Shown here piece after piece: positions 16,269-23,601 of a stretch of DNA of 23,601 nucleotides. This stretch comes from a virus. Where the stretch lies: positions 1 through 23,601 of the IMG/VR virus record IMGVR_UViG_3300044737_000121; one strand, given 5' to 3'. A model generated the notes under the pieces. It saw nothing but the letters and a program-made list of their open reading frames with translations, was not told the DNA's origin and did no database searches. Position numbers and translations under genes: made by a program. How positions within the stretch are numbered: the first letter of the stretch is position 1; every line of letters begins with the position of its first letter.

Positions 16269-17898
16269 AAACATTCTGCTCATCGAGCCGGGGTACAAGA
16301 ACAAATATCCACCCCTCGGTCTGATGAAGATTGCTCAATATCACGGACCGCAAGGAAAGCAGGACAAAGTTCGGTTTATCAAAGGCGAGGACAAGAGTGT
16401 CCTTTCGACCGCTTGGGACCGTATCTACGTCACGACCCTCTTCTCGTTCGAATTCGCCAAGATTGCGCAGACCATAGACTTCGCTCTGCATGCCGCGAGC
16501 GGGCAGGCAGATAAGGTCTTCGTGGGCGGCATCGCGGCCTCGCTTATGAATGAGAGATTTCGCGCCAAACCGGAATGGCACGGCATCCGTTTCATCAAAG
16601 GGCTTCTGAGCGCGCCGCCAGCGGTAGCGCTTCAGCTCGATGATTTTTCCGAAGAACTTTATTCCGGGGACACGAGCGGACGTCCGATCGAGGATCTCGT
16701 CCCCGACTACAGCATCCTGTCGCAGATTGAATACCACTATCCTGTCAACGACGCATATTTCGCCTACACGTCTCGGGGCTGCATCAGGAAGTGCCACTTC
16801 TGTGGCGTCCCGAAACTTGAAGGCGCGCAACGCGACACGGAGTCACTCACCGGACTCGTGCGAGAAATCGATCGGCTCTATGGGCAAAAGAAAGACCTGA
16901 TGCTCATGGACAACAACGTCGTCGCATCGCCCCGCTTCAAGGAGATTATTGCGGAGATACGCGACCTTGGCTTTACGCCGGGCGCCAAGCTCAAGCGCGA
17001 TGGCACGCGGACGCCAGTGCAACGTCGGGTCGATTTCAACCAGGGCGTCGACGCCAGAATCCTATGCAAGGATCCGGTGTATCTCCGAGAACTCGCGACC
17101 ATCTGTCTGAAGCCGCTCCGGATCGCCTTCGATCATCTCGGGGTGAAGAAGCCGTACGAGCAAGCGATCCGCTATGCACATGAATTCGGGCTGACAGAGC
17201 TCTCCAACTATATGCTCTACAACTTCCACGATGGTCCAGCCGACTTGTTTGAGCGAATGCGTCTGAATGTCAAACTGAACGAGGAATTGGGAGTACGGAT
17301 TTGGTCGTTTCCTATGCGCTATCAACCAACTAATCGACCCGACCGCGGCCATGTTGGTGAGAAGTGGACTCGATATCAGCTTCGTTCGTTGCAGATTGTT
17401 CTGCAGGCTACGCACGGCGTCGTCAGCGGCGAGCCTGACTTCTTCAAGCGCGCCTTCGGAGATACACAGAGCGACTTTGAAGGCATCCTTGCGATGCCAC
17501 ACGACTTCATCTTCAACCGAGATTGGTACGAACGGTTCGAAGGCAAGCCCGAACTTCATGACTACCAAGCCGCGTATCGGCGTCTCACCCTTGAGCAGCG
17601 CTCCGAACTAATCATTCTTCTCTCTTCATGCGATCCACGCGAGTTTGCAATGTTGGTCAAGCGCTGCACCGACGCGCGTCTCAAAGCTGCTCTCCAGTTC
17701 TACATTCCGGTTCCGAAGGATGAACTCGCCAGAATTTGGGCAAAGCAAAAGCTCCTGACCGCCAACGACAAGCAGCTTCAGATCGGACTGGCAGACGACG
17801 AGATTGTGGAGGACGCTGACCTCGAAAGCGAGGTTTCCTCACAGCCAACGGCTGTACAGAACCCGAAAGCGCGCAACGAAAGGACAGTCTTACAATGA
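16258..17898 (+). CDS. Radical SAM protein with B12-binding-like N-terminus
   Basis: A 546-residue protein; the ATG at 16258 is preferred to a TTG at 16234. The N-terminal 130 residues resemble a cobalamin-binding fold (NILLIEPGYKNKYPPLGLMK, later VFVGGIAASLMNERF), though the classical DxHxxG cobalt-ligand motif is absent. The radical SAM domain follows with YTSRGCIRKCHFCGVPK, cysteines 175, 179 and 182 in the CxxxCxxC spacing that binds the 4Fe-4S cluster. Such enzymes generate a 5'-deoxyadenosyl radical; B12-type members often methylate or rearrange carbon centres. The C-terminal 150 residues form an unassigned region with an acidic stretch near the end (DDEIVEDADLESEV). The substrate is unknown; its place among DNA-acting genes makes DNA a candidate. 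It overlaps the next gene by ATGA. Confidence 0.88.
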   Translation: MAGKNILLIEPGYKNKYPPLGLMKIAQYHGPQGKQDKVRFIKGEDKSVLSTAWDRIYVTTLFSFEFAKIAQTIDFALHAASGQADKVFVGGIAASLMNERFRAKPEWHGIRFIKGLLSAPPAVALQLDDFSEELYSGDTSGRPIEDLVPDYSILSQIEYHYPVNDAYFAYTSRGCIRKCHFCGVPKLEGAQRDTESLTGLVREIDRLYGQKKDLMLMDNNVVASPRFKEIIAEIRDLGFTPGAKLKRDGTRTPVQRRVDFNQGVDARILCKDPVYLRELATICLKPLRIAFDHLGVKKPYEQAIRYAHEFGLTELSNYMLYNFHDGPADLFERMRLNVKLNEELGVRIWSFPMRYQPTNRPDRGHVGEKWTRYQLRSLQIVLQATHGVVSGEPDFFKRAFGDTQSDFEGILAMPHDFIFNRDWYERFEGKPELHDYQAAYRRLTLEQRSELIILLSSCDPREFAMLVKRCTDARLKAALQFYIPVPKDELARIWAKQKLLTANDKQLQIGLADDEIVEDADLESEVSSQPTAVQNPKARNERTVLQ

Positions 17899-19589
17899 CT
17901 GAAGGTGCCCTCGCTCTCAAGACTAAAGGCCCGGTCGCGGAGACGGAGTCGATCGACAAGATCGTGATCGGAAAGGATGTGCTCGAACTGGTGTCGAGCG
18001 CGATGTATGTCGATCCGCTGACGATCTACCGCGAATATGTGCAAAACGCCGCCGATGCGATTGATGAGGCGCTGGCGGCAGGGCTGTACGGGAGGCACAA
18101 GAAGGGACTAGTTACCATCAGCATCGACTCGGCATTACGGAAGGTTACGATTAGAGACGACGGCATTGGTGTGCCCTGGCAAGATTTCGCGCGCTGTATG
18201 ACCTCGCTCGGTGCGAGCGGAAAACGAGGCGGCGTTGCGCGCGGCTTCAGAGGCGTAGGTCGCTTGGCCGGATTAGGATACGCGCAGCGCCTCACGTTCC
18301 GTTCTCGCGCACAGGGCGAGAGCCGCGTGTCCGAACTGAATTGGGATTGCCGACTGCTCCGCTCCGTTCTTCGGTCGAGCGATCCAGACGCAGGTATCGA
18401 AGATCTGATCCGACGGTCGGTGTCGCTCTCGCGTATTCCGGCCGACGGATATCCCTCTCGCTTCTTTGAGGTTGAGCTTGATGGCGTAGTACGGTTACGC
18501 AGCGACAAACTGATGAGTCCGACGGCGATTGCAGAATATCTATCGCAAGTGGCTCCCGTCCCTTTCTCTCCGGAATTCCCTTTCGCCGAAGAGATTCGTC
18601 AAGCCGTCGAGCCGGCGGTGAAGTTAGACACCTTTGACCTTCGCGTTTCTGGCGTGGACGGCGCGATCTATCGGCCACACCGGCGTGGTTTCACTGACGA
18701 GAAGAAGCAAGGGAAGTTTGAAGGGCTAGAGATTTTCACGATCCCAGACGTTGACGGAAATTCGGCCGCGATCGGCTGGCTCTTGCATCACGAATATGAT
18801 GGCGCTGTACCAACAGCAACGGGTTTCAAGGGGGTGAGGCTGCGCGTCGGCAATGTCCAGATCGGCGGAAACGCGCTCTTGGAAGAATTGTTCACGGAAC
18901 CGCGCTTTAACTCCTGGTCTATCGGAGAAGTCCATATTCTCGACAGGCGCATCATACCGAACGCCCGCAGAGATGATTTCGAGCAGAACGCGCACTACAG
19001 CAACTTGCTAAATCAGGTCACACCCATCGCGCGAGCGATTTCGAAGCGTTGCCGAACCAGCTCCAAGCGCCGGCAATTGCTGCGGGACTTCGAACTACAG
19101 GAGCAGGGAGTGAAGGAACGGCTGCATATCCTGAAGCAGGGTGGCATCAGGAAAGAAGCGCGCCGAGGGCAGTCGAGGCAGATTGAACATGCCTTGAATA
19201 AAATGAGGCGACTCGCCAACGCTCAGGAGGTGGACTCCGAGAAGGATAAATTGGGCACACGCATATTAAAGATAGAGGAGCGGGTACGTGAAGCTACGAG
19301 ATCGTTGCCAAGTTCTCCACTCGACGTCCTACCACCAGCGAAACGCGGCATGTACGGGCAAATGATCGAACTGATCTATGAGTGTTCGACCAATCGCGTT
19401 GCGGCAAAATCACTGGTAGACCGCATTCTGGAAAAGATCGCTCTAAGCGATGAAGCAAATACGGGGACTTCCGCCAAGAGTCTAAAGAGAAGCAAGAATT
19501 CACCTGTCACGGTGCCCCGAAATTCAAAGACTCGCGCGAAAAAGCGTGGCGCGCGGGAAACCGGCCAAAAGGCTCGACGTCCTGGCTAA
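17895..19589 (+). CDS. GHKL ATPase (Hsp90/MORC-like)
   Basis: A 564-residue protein starting in an ATGA overlap with the radical SAM gene. The Bergerat ATP-binding fold is clear: REYVQNAADAID (E47, N51, D54), RDDGIGVPW (88-95) and RGFRGVGRLAG (116-126) with the ATP-lid glycines. The order and spacing match Hsp90/MutL/MORC-type ATPases rather than histidine kinases, because no phosphoacceptor domain is present. Residues about 200-380 fit the following S5-like and middle domains. The rest is charged and probably coiled coil, with a strongly basic tail (KTRAKKRGARETGQKARRPG) suited to DNA binding. Bacterial MORC-like ATPases are known from restriction-linked operons. Here it would be an ATP-gated clamp or sensor for the locus; this is inference. 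Confidence 0.85.
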   Translation: MTEGALALKTKGPVAETESIDKIVIGKDVLELVSSAMYVDPLTIYREYVQNAADAIDEALAAGLYGRHKKGLVTISIDSALRKVTIRDDGIGVPWQDFARCMTSLGASGKRGGVARGFRGVGRLAGLGYAQRLTFRSRAQGESRVSELNWDCRLLRSVLRSSDPDAGIEDLIRRSVSLSRIPADGYPSRFFEVELDGVVRLRSDKLMSPTAIAEYLSQVAPVPFSPEFPFAEEIRQAVEPAVKLDTFDLRVSGVDGAIYRPHRRGFTDEKKQGKFEGLEIFTIPDVDGNSAAIGWLLHHEYDGAVPTATGFKGVRLRVGNVQIGGNALLEELFTEPRFNSWSIGEVHILDRRIIPNARRDDFEQNAHYSNLLNQVTPIARAISKRCRTSSKRRQLLRDFELQEQGVKERLHILKQGGIRKEARRGQSRQIEHALNKMRRLANAQEVDSEKDKLGTRILKIEERVREATRSLPSSPLDVLPPAKRGMYGQMIELIYECSTNRVAAKSLVDRILEKIALSDEANTGTSAKSLKRSKNSPVTVPRNSKTRAKKRGARETGQKARRPG

Positions 19590-19606
19590 TCGGCTTGTGA
19601 AACAAC

Positions 19607-19623
19607 GAAGCTGTTCAGGCTTC
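19607..19623. terminator. Weak hairpin between the convergent operons
   Basis: GAAGC and GCTTC can pair around a 7-base loop, followed by AATTT on the plus strand. It lies at the meeting point of the two operons, which are only 25 bases apart stop to stop, where a bidirectional terminator would be expected. The stem is short and the T-run poor. Confidence 0.2.
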
Positions 19624-21057
19624 AATTTCTGAACGCTCGTTCTGTTCCGGCCACAACAGCGCGCGTAGGATTTCGGGCTTGCTCAGAGCAAGATCTTCCT
19701 GAGCGATGCTGCCTACATCCTGCTGGACATATTTCGCGAGCCTTGCCTTCTGCTCTAGGCAGAAGTCAATAAATTTGTCAACTGTGTTCTCAGCTACAAG
19801 CAATAGGATTTCGCAGTCCCGAGTCTGCGAGATGCGATGGATGCGATCCTGCGACTGGATGTAGTCAACCAAATTGAATGTTCTGTCTAAGTATATGGCG
19901 AGATTGGCTTGAGTGAGCGTCAGGCCTTCACGCGCCGCTGCTGGGTTGGCAATCATTAGCTTGACCTGGGGATCGCTCTTGAAAGCGCGTACCGCCGCAT
20001 CCCGCTCCGGGCCCGAAATAGCACCATGGATAGTGACCGGCCGGTACAGAGCATAGCGTCGCTGAAGAACGCCCATATTCGGTACAAACGAACTCCAGAC
20101 GATCGCCTTCCTCCAATCTTGGGACAGAGCTTCAGCAAGAATACGGTCGAGAGCGGCGAATTTCGAAGGTTCCTCTTTGTATGCTGCATCCAGCAGTCCG
20201 GGGTTCGACGCGAGTTGTGCCAAGCGCACTAGCCTAGCAAGGATGGCGTCGGCCTCTTGAAGTACCTGCTCACCCGTGAGCGACTTCACCCACAGCGCGA
20301 GCTCGTTCCGCATGCTATCGTACATCGCCTGCTGATGAGGAGAGAGCTTCACCCTAAATCGGCGAATCTGCTTCGCAGGAAGTTTTACGGCATGATCCTT
20401 AAGGCGGCGCCTTGAGAGACCAGCAACCTTCAAACGAAGATCGTCTAGCGATTGGTAGGCGCCGCCCGCGCCCTTATATCGCGCGCGGAAGTCATCCAAG
20501 GTCTCCCCAAGAGATACGCCGTCGTCTAGAAAGTAAAATTGACTCCACAAATCCTCAGGCTTGTTCGCAACGGGCGTGCCGGAGAGGATATAGCGGCGGG
20601 CGGCGTGGCCGCGTAGCTGCAGAACTGCTCCTGTAACTTTTGCATCCGGCGTCTTGATACGGTGGCTTTCGTCGAGGACCAATGCCATCGGCTTGAAGCG
20701 CAACAGCGCCTTCAGGGCTGGCAACTCCGCTCCCACCGCCTCGTAGTTGATAACGTAAAACGCAGCACGCAGTTTTGTGAAAGGGCGCCGGCGCGCTTTG
20801 CGGCCGGCCCCGAACACTGCAACGGGCAAGTCCGAGAATTTCTTTATTTCTTCAACCCAGGTCGTCTTAAGCCCGTTCGGACAAATAATGACAGCACCGC
20901 TCAAGGTTTCGCCCTTTATTTCGGCGGCGATGGCGTCGATCAGCTGCTTAGTCTTTCCGAGCCCTTGCTCGTCAAAGAGAGCTGCACGATCGTTTTGTCG
21001 AAGGAACTCGGTCCCCTCTACTTGATGAGGAAGCGATGCGATCTCTTCACGCGGCAC
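19615..21057 (-). CDS. SNF2-family helicase/translocase (compact)
   Basis: A 480-residue protein starting at GTG 21057; GGAGG sits 8 bases upstream, inside the end of the nuclease gene, so translation is coupled with an 11-base overlap. An ATG at 21090 would add 11 residues. SNF2 motifs are complete: FDEQGLGKTKQ (Walker A, 32-36), LVLDESHRIK (DESH, 129-132), ILSGTPVANK, and QSQDRIHRISQTRD near 401-413. No accessory domain is present, so this resembles the minimal SMARCAL1/HepA-like core. SNF2 proteins move along duplex DNA and do not usually unwind it. Placed directly behind a small PD-(D/E)XK protein, it probably acts as the motor of a two-subunit nuclease. Confidence 0.92.
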   Translation of the reverse strand: MPREEIASLPHQVEGTEFLRQNDRAALFDEQGLGKTKQLIDAIAAEIKGETLSGAVIICPNGLKTTWVEEIKKFSDLPVAVFGAGRKARRRPFTKLRAAFYVINYEAVGAELPALKALLRFKPMALVLDESHRIKTPDAKVTGAVLQLRGHAARRYILSGTPVANKPEDLWSQFYFLDDGVSLGETLDDFRARYKGAGGAYQSLDDLRLKVAGLSRRRLKDHAVKLPAKQIRRFRVKLSPHQQAMYDSMRNELALWVKSLTGEQVLQEADAILARLVRLAQLASNPGLLDAAYKEEPSKFAALDRILAEALSQDWRKAIVWSSFVPNMGVLQRRYALYRPVTIHGAISGPERDAAVRAFKSDPQVKLMIANPAAAREGLTLTQANLAIYLDRTFNLVDYIQSQDRIHRISQTRDCEILLLVAENTVDKFIDFCLEQKARLAKYVQQDVGSIAQEDLALSKPEILRALLWPEQNERSEIEA

Positions 21058-21480
21058 GGCGAATTCCTCCGAGCAGGATTTCCGGTACATGCAGCCGCAC
21101 GACGTGGCGCGCGCGGATGAGCCCCGTCTTGATGAGGATCTCGTCAAGCTTGCGGGCTTCGTAGCGCGGGACGGAAATGTACAGCGGACAGAGGAGGCCG
21201 CCACCTTTCATCCTAACATTCCCGAATGTTCGCAGCTGAGCGAGAGTGTGTCCGTTGTCTATGTCGGCGGCCGTTTTTGCCTCGGCGAAGGCGAGCAGGG
21301 CGCCATCTAGTCGCGCCCCCCACGCATCCGGCCTATGTCCCCTCAGCATGAACGGTGTCGACAGCTCGTTCCAGAAGCCTGCCTGGTCAGCGCTGTGGTC
21401 GAAGCCCGTGACGACGAACCCGTCCGCGCACATCCGTCGCGCGCCCAAAGCAAAAGCGTCTGATGCTTGCCGCTCGGCAT
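21047..21480 (-). CDS. Small PD-(D/E)XK nuclease, interrupted by a probable one-base deletion
   Basis: The main frame (from about 21440) reads CADGFVVTGFDHSADQAGFW, then RPDAWGARLDGALLAFAEAK, then HTLAQLRTFGN. PD followed 13 residues later by EAK is the PD-(D/E)XK nuclease signature. This frame has only a TTG (21448) or an unsupported ATG (21433) as start. The natural start appears to be ATG 21480, with GGGA before it, which gives MPSGKHQTLLLWAR in another frame; a missing base within 21440-21446 would join the two into a protein of about 144 residues. It lies 7 bases after the upstream ParB gene and overlaps the SNF2 gene by 11. The nuclease assignment is reasonably sure; whether the break is real or a sequencing error is open. 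Confidence 0.7.
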
Positions 21481-21487
21481 CTGGTCC

Positions 21488-22528
21488 CTATCTACGATTT
21501 CCAGCGGCTCGCCTAGCGGTCTTGGGCACAGAAACGCGGTCGATATTTTCGAGCACCGCCGCCAGTGTCTCCTGAAGAGACGTGAGAATCTCCAGGCGCT
21601 CCGGACACTGCCGGGCTTCAACCATCTCCGCGATGGACATTTTGGCAAGGCGGGCGCGCGTCTTTTCGAGCTGTAGATAAAGCTCCTGTTCGCGAGGGTT
21701 GTTCTCCGCGAGGTACTCTTCAGCTGCGTCGAAACCGTTCACCTCCAAGAGGCGCACAGCCTCTTTCGCGTCAAGAATCTTCGGCAGCTTGCGGACCTTC
21801 ATGCCCGTATCGACTTTGCCATCTCGTACCCAACATGCGAAGCGCTCCGGGAGATTATTCATTCCTTCTCGGTGCTGTGTAATCCGCGTGTTGCGCGTGA
21901 ATTCAAGGAAGTATGAAAATTTGCTGCGGTGATCGGGATGAGCAGGGTCCTCGGTGATCGGAACGTAGATGCGGTCCATCATATTTGCCGCTTCGATATG
22001 TTGACGCACATCATTTGTGGTCATGCGGTACCGCTCGGCGACCTCGGCTTCGATGAGACCGGCCTTTACCAGCGCTCGCATTTGCAGCGCTTTTTCATAT
22101 GGTGCCCAACCGCGAACAGACCCGAGATGAATCTCGTTTAGAAGGTCTTGAACGGTTTCCTCCGGCGTGCCTTCCGGGATGATCCAGGCTGGCATTGTTT
22201 GGAATGCCGGATTACCGGGATGCTCTTCCTTGGCCGCTCGTAGGGCTACCACCCGACGATTGCCTTCTGCCACGGTATGGTCATGACGCAAGTAGATCGG
22301 TTCCTGAACGCCACCCGACAAGATGATTGAGCGTTTGAGACCCTCGGTATCCTCTTGGCTGGTCAAGAGCAGCGTGCATGCAGCATCGCTGCGATCCTGG
22401 TCCTCGAGCTGACGCATCGAAAAACCCACCCTCGGGTTAGTGGAATCCAGGATCACGACGTCCGGGTCCACTTCGGTGAGCGTCAGCTCCACTCGCGCAC
22501 CCTGAATATTACGTGTGTAGGCAATCAT
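21488..22528 (-). CDS. ParB-like protein A (downstream paralogue)
   Basis: A 346-residue protein. The ATG at 22528 is preferred because GGAGA lies 6 bases upstream; an in-frame ATG at 22546 forms an ATGA overlap with the preceding gene and is also plausible. The ParB N-terminal domain is visible: VVILDSTNPRVGFS (24-37), VAEGNRRVVALRAAK (86-100, the GxRRxxA nucleotide-binding box) and NEIHLGSVRGWAPYEKAL (131-148), which aligns with the ENxQR box of ParB. An HTH follows (AEVAERYRMTTNDVRQHIEA, 161-180). The C-terminal 150 residues are helical. Canonical ParBs are CTP-dependent DNA clamps; CTP use here is inference. It is a paralogue of the gene directly upstream. Confidence 0.82.
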   Translation of the reverse strand: MIAYTRNIQGARVELTLTEVDPDVVILDSTNPRVGFSMRQLEDQDRSDAACTLLLTSQEDTEGLKRSIILSGGVQEPIYLRHDHTVAEGNRRVVALRAAKEEHPGNPAFQTMPAWIIPEGTPEETVQDLLNEIHLGSVRGWAPYEKALQMRALVKAGLIEAEVAERYRMTTNDVRQHIEAANMMDRIYVPITEDPAHPDHRSKFSYFLEFTRNTRITQHREGMNNLPERFACWVRDGKVDTGMKVRKLPKILDAKEAVRLLEVNGFDAAEEYLAENNPREQELYLQLEKTRARLAKMSIAEMVEARQCPERLEILTSLQETLAAVLENIDRVSVPKTARRAAGNRR

Positions 22529-22542
22529 GGCTGTTCTCCGAG

Positions 22543-23601
22543 TCATTTCAAACCGTCACAGAGGTCGACGAAGCGCTCCAGAGCCGCATTGAGATTACGG
22601 ACGATGGTCTTTGCCCCCCCGGTGGGGTCCTTGCGGACGCGCTGGATGTCGTCGAGGCGCGCATCGGCAAGTGCCTCAGTCATCTGAACCATGAGCTTGA
22701 AGAGTGGCGAGCTGAGCTCCGGCCGATCCTGGTTTAGAATCTTTAGCGCGGCGTCCCGGCCCTGCTTGCTAAAGGCGGCGAGCGCTCTAGGATTCGAAAC
22801 AATATCGCATAGTTCGCGGACGTGCTGTCCCTGAGCAATTTTGTTAGTGCCTACCCATCGGACAAAATCATCGAGCGCTTCGGGCGAGTGCGTCACCCAT
22901 TCTCGCAGTTCTGGTTTCTTGAAAAGCTCCTGGAAGTAGCTGAATTTCCGCACAGCGCCGGGGCCGGGGAATGAAACAAGATATTTGTTCTTCATCACGT
23001 CGAACGCACGAATGTTATGGTTCACCGCGGTCTTTGAGGTCTTAAGTAGCTTGGCGATCTCCTCCTGCACCATTCCGAATTGATTGAATAGCTGATGAAT
23101 GTGACCCGCCTTTTCGAACGCAGACCATTTATTTTTTCCGCCGACGTGAAGCTCGCCCAGCAAGATTGCAATTTGACGATCAGTGATGTCGGCGGGAAGT
23201 ACCCTGGCGGGTATGGCCCGCCAAAGAGGATCGTCCGGAAAATTATCCCGCAGTTTACGATAGACCACGGTGCGGCAGTTCCCTTCTGCCACGACCATGT
23301 TGTTGCGAACGATGATGCGCTCGATAAGGCCGCGGTTGGCGAGAACGGAACGGTAGAGATCGTGCACGTCCGAGTCGGACCATAAGACATCGTTCAGGGC
23401 GCGCTGCTCGGCTTTGGCGCCGCCCGGCAAGCCGGCGGCCACAGTGTTCGCTACTCGCGGGTTTGTGGGATCAAGGAGGACGTCGTCGAGCGGCAGGTCC
23501 TGCCCGCGCACCTGGACCTTCACCTTGTCGAGCGTGATCTCGTCAACCTGCTCGACGACGACATTCGCAGCCCTCGCGACGGCCGCGCTACGCCTTGCCA
23601 T
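22543..23601 (-). CDS. ParB-like protein B (upstream paralogue)
   Basis: A complete 352-residue protein whose ATG is the last codon of the window; its promoter lies outside. The N-terminal ParB domain has VLLDPTNPRVAN (41-52), MVVAEGNCRTVVYRKL (102-117) and LLGELHVGGKNKWSAFEKAG (137-156). The HTH (FGMVQEEIAKLLKTSKTAVN, 165-184) is close to that of chromosomal ParB/Spo0J proteins. It shares the DxTNPRV, VAEGNxR, EKA, and FSYFxE blocks with the next gene, so the two arose by duplication and may form a heterodimer. No ParA ATPase is present in the window. It overlaps the next gene or sits 14 bases from it, depending on the start used there. Confidence 0.85.
   Translation of the reverse strand: MARRSAAVARAANVVVEQVDEITLDKVKVQVRGQDLPLDDVLLDPTNPRVANTVAAGLPGGAKAEQRALNDVLWSDSDVHDLYRSVLANRGLIERIIVRNNMVVAEGNCRTVVYRKLRDNFPDDPLWRAIPARVLPADITDRQIAILLGELHVGGKNKWSAFEKAGHIHQLFNQFGMVQEEIAKLLKTSKTAVNHNIRAFDVMKNKYLVSFPGPGAVRKFSYFQELFKKPELREWVTHSPEALDDFVRWVGTNKIAQGQHVRELCDIVSNPRALAAFSKQGRDAALKILNQDRPELSSPLFKLMVQMTEALADARLDDIQRVRKDPTGGAKTIVRNLNAALERFVDLCDGLK

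Noticed and set aside
15228-23601. Assignment to Dnd/Ssp phosphorothioation or Dpd deazapurine systems
   Set aside because: Only a DndB-like and an SNF2 protein overlap with those systems. No cysteine desulfurase, DndC/D/E, SspB/C/D, TGT-like DpdA or deazaguanine synthesis genes are in the window.
1-23601. CRISPR arrays, tRNA or rRNA genes, and attachment sites
   Set aside because: No regularly spaced repeats, cloverleaf-like sequence or tRNA 3' ends were recognised by reading; a covariance-model and repeat search would be needed to exclude them formally.

Overview
The window looks like accessory DNA from an alphaproteobacterium of the Rhizobiales, most likely Bradyrhizobium/Nitrobacteraceae-like. 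The grounds are high GC, the serine-recombinase cassette with a DUF2924 gene, P27/Terminase_1-type prophage genes, and a penicillin-binding-protein fragment at the left edge. No tRNA, rRNA or CRISPR array was seen. The species call is inference.

Layout. (1) 1-4536: a relic of a penicillin-binding protein, then a very large SF1 (UvrD-like) helicase with a C-terminal TPR-like region. (2) 4537-6432: a scrap zone with an intact IS5-family insertion sequence (4799-6055, imperfect terminal repeats, 4-bp direct repeat TAAA), apparently inside an older decayed gene, followed by a frameshifted RTX-repeat fragment. (3) 6433-12284, all minus strand: a prophage or phage-satellite segment. In transcription order it encodes an unknown 268-aa protein, an AlpA-like protein, an HTH protein, a small protein, an HNH endonuclease, a ParB-DNA methyltransferase, TerS and TerL. 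Portal, capsid and tail genes are absent. (4) 12285-12748: a gene-free divergent region holding a 15/16 match to the bacterial chromosomal parS site. (5) 12749-15111: a tightly overlapping plus-strand cassette of a small protein, DUF2924, a serine recombinase and an HTH protein. (6) 15228-23601: seven genes in two convergent operons that form the most interesting part.

The seven-gene locus. On the plus strand are a DGQHR/DndB-like protein, a radical SAM protein with a B12-binding-like N-terminus, and a GHKL (Hsp90/MORC-like) ATPase, each overlapping the next. On the minus strand are two tandem ParB-like paralogues, a small PD-(D/E)XK nuclease and a compact SNF2 helicase, again nearly all overlapping. 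The parts (possible modifier, DNA-sensing DndB-like protein, GHKL ATPase, translocase, nuclease, paired ParB proteins) suggest a DNA-modification/defence or DNA-segregation-like conflict system. I do not recognise this combination as a named system. The functional model is inference from domains and layout.

A cross-cutting observation is that at least three genes (TerL, ParB-methyltransferase, PD-(D/E)XK nuclease), and probably a fourth, are split by what looks like a single missing base in GC-rich sequence, with intact motifs on both sides. This is either very recent decay or a systematic sequencing/assembly indel problem, and it hides the nuclease of the seven-gene locus from simple ORF calling.
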